Source: an uncultured Ilumatobacter sp.
GTDB lineage: Bacteria; Actinomycetota; Acidimicrobiia; Acidimicrobiales; Ilumatobacteraceae
Assembly: GCA_937919625.1 (NCBI GenBank)
Contig: CALFRK010000028.1
Coordinates: 29,347 to 93,346 of the forward strand
Length of the DNA: 64,000 nucleotides
Direction of reading: 5' to 3'
The position numbers and the translations under genes are program-made. The notes under the pieces were generated by a model, which was not told where the DNA came from, searched no databases, and saw nothing but the letters and a program-made list of their open reading frames with translations. Below, piece after piece: positions 28,047-37,421 of the stretch. Numbering within the stretch: position 1 is the first letter of the stretch; each line of letters opens with the position of its first letter.

Positions 28047-28603
28047 CCGTCGACCTCCTGCTCGCCGGGTGCAAGCGGGAATGCCTCGACATAGATCAGC
28101 CGGTCGTCGACGAAGGCCAGGGCGAGCTGCTCGCCGGCCCACAGTTCGGCACCTTCAACTTCGAAGTCGGCCGCCGACTCGATCGGCTCAAGGTCGACGT
28201 CGCCAAGGGTCGCCAAGGTGTCGTCCACCGAGGCAAGCATCGTGAACTCGGTCGGTTCGTAGGTCAACGGGAGCAGCGTGCCGTCGGGCAGCGCGCCGAT
28301 CTGGATGTCCCACAGCAGCTCGCCATCGACGAAGTCGATCTGGGTGTTCGCCGAGTAGTACGACCACGATTCGAACCGCGAGATAGTTCCGTCGAACTCG
28401 TCGACGGTGATCACGAACGCCTCGGGTCCGCCGAGTTCGCTCAGGATCGCCGGGCGCCGATCGATCGACTCGGCCTCGACCGGAGCGTCGGGCAGTTGCT
28501 CGGCGAGGTCGCCACCACCTTGGGAATCGCCGCCACCACCGCAGGCGACGAGCGCTACCGCCCCTACCAACGTCACGAACGCTTTGAGCGCCGCTCTGTT
28601 CAT
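28043..28603 (-). CDS. Putative lipoprotein of unknown function
   Basis: MNRAALKAFVTLVGAVALVACGGGGDS; ATGA overlap with the downstream gene. Confidence 0.75.
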   Translation of the reverse strand: MNRAALKAFVTLVGAVALVACGGGGDSQGGGDLAEQLPDAPVEAESIDRRPAILSELGGPEAFVITVDEFDGTISRFESWSYYSANTQIDFVDGELLWDIQIGALPDGTLLPLTYEPTEFTMLASVDDTLATLGDVDLEPIESAADFEVEGAELWAGEQLALAFVDDRLIYVEAFPLAPGEQEVDG

Positions 28604-28772
28604 CGCCCGCTCCTCCCATGGCTACGAATTACTCGTGACGCTAGCCCGATCGCCTTCGGCGGGAAAATGCAGAAGACAGACCGCCCTACTTGGGACTGAG
28701 CTTGCTGCAGACGTCCGACCCGTCCGGCGACGTTTCCAGTGTGACACCGCGCCACTCTCGAGAAACCATGCA

Positions 28773-28803
28773 GTTGTGAGTTGTGCCTGGCACAACTCAC
28801 AAC
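28773..28803 (-). terminator. 31-nt palindromic hairpin gttgtgagttgtgcc-t-ggcacaactcacaac
   Basis: 15-bp perfect arms directly after the SGNH gene stop. Confidence 0.7.
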
Positions 28804-29586
28804 TCAGTCGGCGAACGTGGCGTCGATGGCGGTGACGATCGAGTCGGCGAACAGCTGCTGGCCATCCGCCGTGAGATGCACGCCGTCACGGGTGATGATG
28901 CCTGGGTTGTCGGCCTGGGTGTGCCAATCGACGACCGCACCAACACCCCGGCGGCGCCCCAACTCCAAACGGATCGCCTCGTTGGCTTCAACGATCTTGC
29001 CGTCACGATCACGAATCCAAAGGTCGACCCAGATCACCGAGGCGTTCACCGGGAGTAGGTCGAGCATCACATTCATGTCCTCCCGGAATACATCGGTGCC
29101 GGTCTGGGCGCCGACATCGTTGGTTCCGAGTGCGAACACCCATAACTCGGGCTGGGCGTCTTGAAGCACGGCCTCGATCGATGCCGTCGCCGGCGGCACC
29201 TCGCTCGAGCCGCTGGTCATCCTTCGGTTCTCTGCACCGTCGACGATGAACAGTTCGATCCCTGCCAATTCCAGCGCCGCCGAAATCTCCTCTTGGGCAG
29301 ACAAGGTCAGCGAGTCACCGATCACAGCCACCGATCGCGGCCGAGCGGGCAGGGGCGGCCCGCTCACGACGTCGATCGACGCCAAGAGGTCGTTAAAGAG
29401 ACCATTCGCCGAGAGTTCGGTGTCGGACTCTCCGTTCTGGGGGGCGGCCTGCGCCGAGCCTGCCGCCGCAATAGCAGGCTCGATCGCGATGCTTCGCGAT
29501 TCGATCACCTCGACCCCAGCGGTCACCTCTGCGGCACTGCAGCCGGCAACCAACAGCAGGCACGAGAGCAGGACAAGGCGGGGCAC
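28804..29586 (-). CDS. SGNH/GDSL-type hydrolase lipoprotein
   Basis: LLLVAGCSAAE lipobox; VAVIGDSLTLSAQEE; ALGTNDVG; DGVHLTADGQQLFAD. Confidence 0.85.
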   Translation of the reverse strand: MPRLVLLSCLLLVAGCSAAEVTAGVEVIESRSIAIEPAIAAAGSAQAAPQNGESDTELSANGLFNDLLASIDVVSGPPLPARPRSVAVIGDSLTLSAQEEISAALELAGIELFIVDGAENRRMTSGSSEVPPATASIEAVLQDAQPELWVFALGTNDVGAQTGTDVFREDMNVMLDLLPVNASVIWVDLWIRDRDGKIVEANEAIRLELGRRRGVGAVVDWHTQADNPGIITRDGVHLTADGQQLFADSIVTAIDATFAD

Positions 29587-29647
29587 AGCGACCCATTCTG
29601 TCCGGTCGGTCGCGCTGATGGGTGGCACCCGTCCGACAACCACACGT

Positions 29648-31006
29648 TCACCCCAGCTGCTGGATGCGACGAGCCATGCCATCGTGTGCGACCAGCATCT
29701 GATCGAGGCGCGACGACACCAGCACCCCACCCCGAACCACCGGGCGGCCCTGAACGATCGTGTCGCGAGCCCCGGTTGGCCCACATCTCAGCCAAGCCTC
29801 GACCGGGTCTGCCAGCGCTCCGGCAAATGAGGGTCCGGTCAGCGACCACACGGCGACGTCCCCTGCGGCGCCCGGCTCGATCACGCCCAGCTCACCGGTA
29901 CGCCCGAGGCAAGCTGCACCTCCGAGTGTGGCGATCTCGAGAGCCATCCGGGCGGTCCCGGCGGCGACGCCGTTGCGCAGCTTGGCGAGCAGCATCGCCT
30001 GGCGGGCCTCAAGCCACAGCGAGGCCGAGTCGGCCGACGACGAACCGTCGACCCCGAGTCCGACGTGCACGCCCGCAGCCCTCAGATCGACGACCGGCGA
30101 GATACCGGACGCCAGGATCAGATTGCTGGACGGACAGTGGGCGACGCCCACGCCGGCGGCCCCGAGACGCACGATCTCGTCGGCGTTCGGCATCACACAA
30201 TGCGCCACCCAGGTTCGATCGCTGGCCCAACCGGTGCGCTCGAGGTACTCCATCGGCCGACACCCGAAGGTGGCCAGGCTGAACTCGTTATCCTCCGCGT
30301 TTTCGGCGAAGTGGGTATGCAGCCTGACGTCCAGCCGTTCGGCCAACTCAGCGGTGCGCACCATCAGGTCCTCGGTCACGCTGAACGGCGAACAGGGCGC
30401 CAGCGCCACCCGCGTCATGGCCCCCCAGGAACGATCGTGATGGCGCTCCACAGCTGCTTCGCTGGCGGCGAGGATCGAGTCGTCGTCGTCGACCACGTTG
30501 TCGGGCGGCAAGCCACCGTCCTTCTCGCTGAGCGACATCGACCCGCGGGTCGGGTGAAACCGGACACCGAGATCTCTGGCCGCCTCGATCTCCGCCGTCA
30601 GCAGGTCGCCCGCACCCCTGGGATGCAGGTATAGGTGATCGGCAGAGGTGGTGCACCCAGACATCGCCAACTCGGCCAGACCCACCCAGGTAGACACATA
30701 CACCGACTCGGTGTCGATCGCCGCCCAGAGCGGATACAGCGACTGGAGCCATCCGAACAGCGGCTTGTCTGTCATCGGCGGAAAGGCGCGTGTGAGGTTT
30801 TGGTACAGGTGATGATGGGCGTTGATCAGCCCGGGTGTCACCAGACAATCGGTGGCGTCGATGGTGTCGGTTGCAACCGGGGGCTCGCCGACACCCACCG
30901 CTTCGATCAGACCATCGGTGATCGCCACCCAGCCGCCAGATAGCTCGCGCCGGGCCCCATCGAGTGTGGCGACGCAACGGGCATTGCGGATCACCAAGCC
31001 GGTCAT
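29648..31006 (-). CDS. Amidohydrolase, 8-oxoguanine deaminase-like
   Basis: CLVTPGLINAHHHLYQNLTRAFPPMTDKPLFGWLQSLYPLWA...VALAPCSPFSVTEDLM...HTHFAEN...VAHCPSSNLILASGISPV. Confidence 0.85.
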   Translation of the reverse strand: MTGLVIRNARCVATLDGARRELSGGWVAITDGLIEAVGVGEPPVATDTIDATDCLVTPGLINAHHHLYQNLTRAFPPMTDKPLFGWLQSLYPLWAAIDTESVYVSTWVGLAELAMSGCTTSADHLYLHPRGAGDLLTAEIEAARDLGVRFHPTRGSMSLSEKDGGLPPDNVVDDDDSILAASEAAVERHHDRSWGAMTRVALAPCSPFSVTEDLMVRTAELAERLDVRLHTHFAENAEDNEFSLATFGCRPMEYLERTGWASDRTWVAHCVMPNADEIVRLGAAGVGVAHCPSSNLILASGISPVVDLRAAGVHVGLGVDGSSSADSASLWLEARQAMLLAKLRNGVAAGTARMALEIATLGGAACLGRTGELGVIEPGAAGDVAVWSLTGPSFAGALADPVEAWLRCGPTGARDTIVQGRPVVRGGVLVSSRLDQMLVAHDGMARRIQQLG

Positions 31007-32364
31007 GCGAGAGACTCTACGATCATGGCTAGGTCGGCGACCGTTGTGAGCGGGTTCACGACGCAATAGCGCAGCACGGTTTCCCCGTGCCACGATGTCG
31101 GCACGACGAACGCTTGCTGGGCGGCCAGCAGCTCGCTGCTCCACTGATGGTATTGCTCGCTGGTCCACTCCTTTCGGCGAAACACCACGACCGACAACTC
31201 GGGTTCGAGCACTAGCTCACAGTGCTCGCTCTGACGGATTAAATCGGCACCGCCGTGGGCCACCTCCAGCGTCGTCTCGATCGCTGACCGGTAGGCATCA
31301 GTGCCATACGTGGCGAGGCTGAACCACAACGGAAGCCCGCGCGCCCGGCGCGACAGATGATGGGCGTAGTCGCTGGGATTCCACTGATCGTCTTGTAACA
31401 CGTCGAGATACTCGGCTTGCTGAGAGTGGGCGGCCTTGGCGATGTGCGGGTCGCGATACAGGAGGGCACAACTGTCGAATGGCGCGAACAGCCATTTGTG
31501 CGGATCGACGATGAAGCTGTCGGCACGCTCGATGCCATCGAACAGCGACCGTACCGAGGGCGCCGCCAGGGCAGCGCCCCCGTAGGCGCCGTCGATGTGC
31601 AGCCAAAGGTTGTACCGCTCGCACATATCGGCGGCACCCGACAGATCGTCGACAATTCCGGCGTTGGTTGTTCCGCTGGTGGCGACGATCGCAAACAACC
31701 GCCGTCGGTCGTCTGGCGCCAACGTCTCGAGTGCGCCCGCCAGCTCGCGACCATGCATCCGCCCGGCTGCGTCGGCAGGCACGAGCACAACATCGGCATC
31801 CATCGCCCGACCCGCCTGCGCCACCGACGAGTGAGCGCCCCTGGAGGCGACTATCAGACCGCGGGTGCGGTCGTGGGCGCCGTCGGCGTCGTGGCGCCAT
31901 TTCCAGCGGGCGGCGATCAGGGCACTCAGGTTGCCCGCCGTGCCGCCGCTGACGAACACTCCCCCAGCCCCGGCAGGAAAGCCCGCCAGGTCAGCGATCC
32001 AACGCAAAGCCTCGTTCTCGGCGAAGACGGCACCGCCGCCCTCCATCCACGAGCCGGCGTAGATGCTAGAGGCGCCGACCACGAGGTCGAACAGGATCGA
32101 TGCCTCGGTGGGCGCCGCCGGCACGAATGAGAGAAAGCGAGGATGGTCGACCGAGATGCACGCAGGGGCGAGCACGTCGCCAAACACCCGGAGTGCCTCG
32201 AGCCCACCGATCCCTTGTGACGTGACCGTACGACCCGCCATCGCCTGCAACTCGGTGGGAGTGCGTGGCCCGTCGAGCGGAGGAGGATCGAGCCGGACGC
32301 GGTCGATCGAGTACCTCACGATCGCTTGGGTCAGCACCTCGATCGACGAGTCATGAAGATGCAT
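31003..32364 (-). CDS. Group II pyridoxal-5'-phosphate-dependent decarboxylase
   Basis: SFVPAAPTEASILFDLVVGASSIYAGSWMEGGGAVFAENEALRWIADLAGFP...WLHIDGAYGGAAL...DSFIVDPHKWLFAPFD. Confidence 0.9.
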   Translation of the reverse strand: MHLHDSSIEVLTQAIVRYSIDRVRLDPPPLDGPRTPTELQAMAGRTVTSQGIGGLEALRVFGDVLAPACISVDHPRFLSFVPAAPTEASILFDLVVGASSIYAGSWMEGGGAVFAENEALRWIADLAGFPAGAGGVFVSGGTAGNLSALIAARWKWRHDADGAHDRTRGLIVASRGAHSSVAQAGRAMDADVVLVPADAAGRMHGRELAGALETLAPDDRRRLFAIVATSGTTNAGIVDDLSGAADMCERYNLWLHIDGAYGGAALAAPSVRSLFDGIERADSFIVDPHKWLFAPFDSCALLYRDPHIAKAAHSQQAEYLDVLQDDQWNPSDYAHHLSRRARGLPLWFSLATYGTDAYRSAIETTLEVAHGGADLIRQSEHCELVLEPELSVVVFRRKEWTSEQYHQWSSELLAAQQAFVVPTSWHGETVLRYCVVNPLTTVADLAMIVESLA

Positions 32365-32444
32365 GCCCGCGAGTTTGCCAGAGGCAGAGCAAAACCGCTG
32401 ACTAGTGCCGTGTCAGCGAACTTTTGCAGATGCTGGAGGGAAGG

Positions 32445-32600
32445 TCAGTCGTCGATCTGGAGCAGCTCGCTGCCAGCGTGGCGGGTCTCGCCGTCCTTCT
32501 GAAGAAAAAATCCGAGTATTGCCGACGCAACGCCACCGCTCACAAAGATGAGCGTCGGGAAGATCAACAAAACGACGACGATCGCAATCGCTCCGGCCAT
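32445..32600 (-). CDS. Small (51 aa) membrane protein
   Basis: Minus strand: MAGAIAIVVVLLIFPTLIFVSGGVASAILGFFLQKDGETRHAGSELLQIDD*; below the ORF-track length cutoff. Confidence 0.65.
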   Translation of the reverse strand: MAGAIAIVVVLLIFPTLIFVSGGVASAILGFFLQKDGETRHAGSELLQIDD

Positions 32601-32648
32601 GCTGATCAGGTTAGCTGGCAGCGGTCCGACGAGCGAGATCCATCCGAT

Positions 32649-32999
32649 TCACACCGGCTTGTAGGCCATCGCCTCGATCTCGACGACTGCGCCGACCGGC
32701 AGCTCGCGCACGGCAACTGTCGAACGCGCCGGACGGTGATCGCCGAGCCCCTCGACATAGGCGACGTTGAACGTGTCGAACGAGTCCATGTCGACCAGGA
32801 AGCACGTCGTCTTCACCACGTCGGTCAGCTCGGCCCCCATCTCGGCGAGCCGATCGACCAGATTGGCAACCGCCTGGGCGGTCTGTCCGGCGACACCTCC
32901 GTCAACGAGCACACCGTCTTTGGCGCCCACCTGACCCGAGACGATGATGAAGTCACCGGCGCGAACGACCGGCGTGTATGGACCCAACGGCTTGCTCAT
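32649..32999 (-). CDS. RidA family protein
   Basis: MSKPLGPYTPVVRAGDFIIVSGQVGAKDG...ARSTVAVRELPVGAVVEIEAMAYKPV. Confidence 0.88.
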   Translation of the reverse strand: MSKPLGPYTPVVRAGDFIIVSGQVGAKDGVLVDGGVAGQTAQAVANLVDRLAEMGAELTDVVKTTCFLVDMDSFDTFNVAYVEGLGDHRPARSTVAVRELPVGAVVEIEAMAYKPV

Positions 33000-33048
33000 G
33001 CCCACAACGGTAGCCGCGCCTCAGCCAAGGCTCGGCAGAAGAGCCTGG

Positions 33049-34590
33049 TCAGTGGGCGGTCGGCCAGCGAGGTGCCCAGCCCGAGCGACACCAGGCAGCA
33101 GCAGCGACTGCGGCGAACACGGCGTCGCTGCCGTTGACCGGCGGGCCTTCGCAAGCCAGGATCTCGACCTCGATCGGCGGTGTGTCGACAGCCCGTAGCA
33201 CGCCGAACGAGCGGATCGTCAGGTCGTGCGGAACACCCTTATCATCGACCGACAGACCCTCGGACGTGACCCAACCGAGCGCCATGTGAGCAGCTCCGAT
33301 GCAGTAGCTCCGCAACACGGTGGCATCGAGCGAATCACCACACGAGACACTCACTCTGATCGTGCCATCGTCGTCGATCTTGGCGGCGGCTTGGGCACCA
33401 TTCGGCGAGATGACGGTGAACGATGGCTCGTCGCTGAGCGAAGCAAGCAGCACGGCCAATTCGACCCAGCCGGCACCCCGCAAGGACGACGACGTGGGCG
33501 GTCCGGCGACACCGACCTCCACCACCTGCACATTCGGCGCAACCGACAGCACAGCATCGACGATTCCTTCGGTGCGCGCCACATGCACCACGCCCGTTCC
33601 GTCGGCGTGCAGGCCGGCAGCCAACGGCGGGCGTTTGGCACCCAACCGAACGACGTCCTCGCGCGTGCTCAACACCCGCACCGGTCGACCGTGCTGGTTG
33701 GCGAGTCGATGGGCGACAGCGCCGAGTTCACCTGACTGCTTGGCTCCGAACGCGCCACCGTTGCCGTGCGAGCTCATCGGCTCACCGCCCGGCAGGCACC
33801 ACGACGCGTCTGGCTCGAGATACGCCGGTTCGACCCAGGTGGTCTGGAGCGATCGCTTCCACTCTCCGGGCGGCACCTCGATCGGCCACACCAGCGGTGC
33901 CGTCGTGCGCCGGCCCTGAACCTTCCCGCTGAGCTCACGGGCCTCTGTCAACGACTCGCCCAACACCCAGTCGCCATCGGCGCCGCGGACAGCGACCAAG
34001 GCGTCGGGTGGTGCCGTGTCATCGGCGAATCCGCCACGCCCCAACGCGACCGTCGCACCGACCTGTTGAGGTACCCCACCCTCGATGGTTGCCCGCCGGG
34101 CCGCCGCGTCTGGATCGGCCGTGCGCACCGCTGTGCGAGCGAAACCGACCGACGTGATCGATTCGACGATCGGATGCCAACCGGTGCAGCGACACATGTG
34201 CGCCAGAAGCGCCTGGCGAACGGCGTCGGGCGAACTCTGTTTGGCGGCATCGAGCGCAGCCGCCCGCATGATGATGCCGGGAGTGCAGAAACCACACTGG
34301 CTTGCACCGTGCTCGCTGAACACAGCGGCCCATGCGTCGGCGTCGACGAGCCCTTCGATCGTTGTGACCGACCGGCCACGAACACGAGCCACGGGCGTCA
34401 CGCATGAGGCCCTGGGCTGACCGTCGACCCATACGGTGCAACAACCACACTGCCCCTGGGGGCTGCAACCGTCCTTCACCGAATGAAGACCGAGATCCTC
34501 CCGTAGGGCGTCGAGCAGGGTGCCGCCGGCCGGAACCGACACCGCTTCGCCATTGATGATGAAGTCGACGTCAATCGACAGCTCTGCCAC
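33049..34590 (-). CDS. Compact molybdenum-hydroxylase-like protein: intact 2Fe-2S domain fused to a strongly shortened Mo-binding region
   Basis: DGCSPQGQCGCCTVWVDG, CGFCTPG, CRCTGWH intact; C-terminal GNGGAFGAKQ and IRSFGVLRAVDTPPIEVEI homologous to the long paralog, large internal section absent. Confidence 0.8.
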   Translation of the reverse strand: MAELSIDVDFIINGEAVSVPAGGTLLDALREDLGLHSVKDGCSPQGQCGCCTVWVDGQPRASCVTPVARVRGRSVTTIEGLVDADAWAAVFSEHGASQCGFCTPGIIMRAAALDAAKQSSPDAVRQALLAHMCRCTGWHPIVESITSVGFARTAVRTADPDAAARRATIEGGVPQQVGATVALGRGGFADDTAPPDALVAVRGADGDWVLGESLTEARELSGKVQGRRTTAPLVWPIEVPPGEWKRSLQTTWVEPAYLEPDASWCLPGGEPMSSHGNGGAFGAKQSGELGAVAHRLANQHGRPVRVLSTREDVVRLGAKRPPLAAGLHADGTGVVHVARTEGIVDAVLSVAPNVQVVEVGVAGPPTSSSLRGAGWVELAVLLASLSDEPSFTVISPNGAQAAAKIDDDGTIRVSVSCGDSLDATVLRSYCIGAAHMALGWVTSEGLSVDDKGVPHDLTIRSFGVLRAVDTPPIEVEILACEGPPVNGSDAVFAAVAAAAWCRSGWAPRWPTAH

Positions 34591-35230
34591 CGCGCAACCC
34601 GTCGGTGAGAGCCCTAAAGTCGCGCCAACGGCCGGCAGCCAGCAGTGCCGCCTGTTCCGGCCATGCCGACGGGTCGTGTGCGCTGAACTGCGAACCGGCA
34701 TCGGCCAGCATCGTTCGCAACAGCGACACCTCGGTCGTCGACAAATCGAACCAGGTTCGGATGCCGATTCCGTGGCACAACAACTCGATCTTCGGCCCGA
34801 TGCCTTCGATCGCCTTCAGATCATCGAGCGTGACCGACCTACCCAACACCGCCTTCGCCCGCGAGACATCGGGAGCCGCGGGAGCGGTGATCGGTTCGCC
34901 CGCGGCAGGCTCGGGTGGAGGTGCGACATCAGATCGAGCTTCGACCTCCGGCTCGCTCGTTGCCGCCAAGTGCCGTACCTCGGCGACTGCAGATTTCTGA
35001 GCTCGACAGTCGTTGAGATCTGCCTTCAGGCGATCGCGTTCCGACGCGACCGGCTCGAGATTTGCGACCCGTCCGCGCAAACGTTCGAGCTCAGCGGTGT
35101 CGACGTGATGCTTTCGGGCACGGGCGACCTGGCGCTTGGCTGCGATGCTGCGCATCAACCAGCCGACGACGATGCCCAACAGCACCCCCGCCAGCACCCA
35201 GACCCAACCCTTCATCAATGTGTATGGCAT
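34571..35230 (-). CDS. Membrane-anchored helix-hairpin-helix protein
   Basis: MKGWVWVLAGVLLGIVVGWLM TM segment; LDDLKAIEGIGPKIELLCHGIGIRTWFDLS HhH motif. Confidence 0.75.
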   Translation of the reverse strand: MPYTLMKGWVWVLAGVLLGIVVGWLMRSIAAKRQVARARKHHVDTAELERLRGRVANLEPVASERDRLKADLNDCRAQKSAVAEVRHLAATSEPEVEARSDVAPPPEPAAGEPITAPAAPDVSRAKAVLGRSVTLDDLKAIEGIGPKIELLCHGIGIRTWFDLSTTEVSLLRTMLADAGSQFSAHDPSAWPEQAALLAAGRWRDFRALTDGLRGGRAVD

Positions 35231-35277
35231 CAGTAGTTCACCTCGAACAGTCCTGGCTCATGCTTGCATGCCTTCGA

Positions 35278-36903
35278 TCACGATGTGGCTACCACGCGGA
35301 ACTCGACGCGCCGGCTCGCCTGCTTGTCTTCGGCGCCAGCGACCAGCACCGGCTGATCGCTGCCGAACCCGACCGCCGTAATCGAGGCCTCGGCGATCCC
35401 ACGGTCGATCAGCGCCTGGCGCACCACGAGCGCCCGAAACTGGCTGAGCGCTCGATTCTCGTTGGGGTCGCCGTCACTGTCGGTGTGGCCCTCGACGGTG
35501 ATCGCCACACCGGCGAACTGTTGCGCCAGCAGTGCCAAACGATCGAGGACGACGAGCGAGGGGTCGGTCGGCGTCGAGGAACTCGGCTCAAAAAGAACCG
35601 GATTTGCGGCGACGTAGGCGTTGAGTTCGGCCTCGAGGTCGACTGCATCGGTCTCGGTCGCCTCGGGTTGCGCTTGCAGATCGACCGATGCCGTGACGAG
35701 TTCGGCCACCGCGGTCATCGCCTCGCGATCGGTGTCGTCGAGATAGGTGCCCGTTACATACAGTCCGATACCGTCGAAACCGCTGACACCGTTGAGCAGG
35801 TGGACCGGCATCGCGGCGACCAACTGGGAGAGCGCCGCCACGGTTGCCGCGTCGAGGCCGGTGTCGGGATCGACGGTGAGCTGGTCGTCGATTTCCAACA
35901 AACCGGGAGCGCCTTTGACGGCAGCCGTCAGCACCGCCCGCTCGACCTCGGTGGCGACGACACCCGTGAGGGCGACGCCGCCACTCTCGAACCGCGCGCT
36001 CGCCTCGGCAAATGGCCCGGGCACCGAAAGATCTACGTCGGCGGGCACCAGCACCTGATCGATGATGTGCACGACACCATTTGCGGCAGCTATGTCGGGT
36101 GTGATGATCGTGGCGCCGGACACCGTGATGATCGAGTCGTCGGTGGTGATTTCGACGTCGCCGCCCGCGAGCGTTCGCAACGCGCCATCTACGAGATCGC
36201 CTGTCAGCAACGAGCCCTCGACGGTGTGGTGGCTGAGCACGTGTCTCAACATTTCAGGGTCGGCCCGCAACTTGGCGAACACATCGGCGGGAAGCGCGTC
36301 GAAGGCGTCGTCGGTGGGGGCGAACAGCGTTACCGGGCGCTCGGCAACGACGCCCAGGATGTCCGCAAGGCCGGACTCTTGGGTCAGCACCGCCAGCAGC
36401 GACAGCTGAGGGCTGGCGGAAACCACTTCGGCGACGGTGTCGAAGTCGGGTGGAATCGACGTGGCCGTTGGCAACTCGCTGGATGCGGCGTCGACCACTG
36501 TGTCGCTAGCCTCGTTCTTCGGTGAGCTGCCGGCGATCTCGTCATCATCGGTCGCCGCAAGCGTGGTGGTGGTCTCGACGGTCGGGGCGCGGTTGACACG
36601 ACACGATCGGTCGAGCGAGATCGCTCGCACCCCCCAGACGTCGTACGCAGCCGCCAACGCACGCTCGGGATCGTCGAGTGGAGCTACACAGCGAAGCGTG
36701 CCGTCCTGACCGGAGAACGTGGCGGTAATGCCACCGAAACCTGCGTCCGTCAGTTCGCTCGGAACCCGTTGCTCGAGATCATCCTCGACCCGGTTGACAA
36801 AGAACGGGGCACCAATCACTAGCAGCAACACAGTTCCGAGCGCGCCAAGACCCAGGATTCGACGGTGAAACCGGGGGGCTGGTCGGGTTGATGGCAAAGC
36901 CAT
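35278..36903 (-). CDS. Membrane-anchored fasciclin-BON-OmpA multidomain protein
   Basis: Fasciclin: VTLFAPTDDAFDALPADVFAKL...VLSHHTVEGSLL...NGVVHIIDQVLVP; OmpA: AITVEGHTDSDGDPNENRALSQFRALVVRQALIDRGI; N-terminal TM. Confidence 0.85.
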   Translation of the reverse strand: MALPSTRPAPRFHRRILGLGALGTVLLLVIGAPFFVNRVEDDLEQRVPSELTDAGFGGITATFSGQDGTLRCVAPLDDPERALAAAYDVWGVRAISLDRSCRVNRAPTVETTTTLAATDDDEIAGSSPKNEASDTVVDAASSELPTATSIPPDFDTVAEVVSASPQLSLLAVLTQESGLADILGVVAERPVTLFAPTDDAFDALPADVFAKLRADPEMLRHVLSHHTVEGSLLTGDLVDGALRTLAGGDVEITTDDSIITVSGATIITPDIAAANGVVHIIDQVLVPADVDLSVPGPFAEASARFESGGVALTGVVATEVERAVLTAAVKGAPGLLEIDDQLTVDPDTGLDAATVAALSQLVAAMPVHLLNGVSGFDGIGLYVTGTYLDDTDREAMTAVAELVTASVDLQAQPEATETDAVDLEAELNAYVAANPVLFEPSSSTPTDPSLVVLDRLALLAQQFAGVAITVEGHTDSDGDPNENRALSQFRALVVRQALIDRGIAEASITAVGFGSDQPVLVAGAEDKQASRRVEFRVVATS

Positions 36904-37039
36904 GGCCGTTCACGATCTCATCGGGAGGCAGCGCGTTGCAACCTCGTCAACGGAGTGCAACACAAACGTAGGCGAGACTTCACGTTGGCTGGGACGTGTC
37001 TCGGCCCTAAGCCAGCCCGCCGATCGGTCGGCCCGACCC

Positions 37040-37366
37040 CTAAGAGAAGCTCTGGCCGCACCCACAGGAGCGGCTGGCATTGGGGTTGGTGATCGAAAAG
37101 CCGGACTGATCGAGACCATCTTTGTAGTCGAGCGTGGCGCCCTGCAGCAGCTGAGCTGAAGCCGGGTCGACGACGACCTTGACGGCCTCGCTATACGTTG
37201 ACAACTCGTCGTCGGCTGCAAAATCGCCATCGAAGAACATCTCGTAAGAGAACCCGCTGCAACCACCCGGACGTACGGCAACGCGAAGCGCGAGGTCTGC
37301 GGCACCCTCCGCGGCGAGCAGCTCTTTCACCTTGGATGCTGCGGTATCGGTCAGTGTGATCATCAA
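37040..37366 (-). CDS. A-type iron-sulfur cluster carrier (IscA/ErpA family)
   Basis: ITLTDTAASKVKELLAAEG...RPGGCSGFSYEM...FSITNPNASRSCGCGQSFS. Confidence 0.92.
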   Translation of the reverse strand: MMITLTDTAASKVKELLAAEGAADLALRVAVRPGGCSGFSYEMFFDGDFAADDELSTYSEAVKVVVDPASAQLLQGATLDYKDGLDQSGFSITNPNASRSCGCGQSFS

Positions 37367-37421
37367 TCGGTCCCTTCTCGAGTAGATGAAACTCCGAGCC
37401 TACCTGGCTTGGAGATGGCCG

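Noticed and set aside
29161-30282. 373-aa plus-strand ORF
   Set aside because: Antisense to SGNH and amidohydrolase genes; Arg/Pro-rich, no motif
35062-36525. 487-aa plus-strand ORF
   Set aside because: Antisense to the fasciclin-OmpA gene; low-complexity shadow frame
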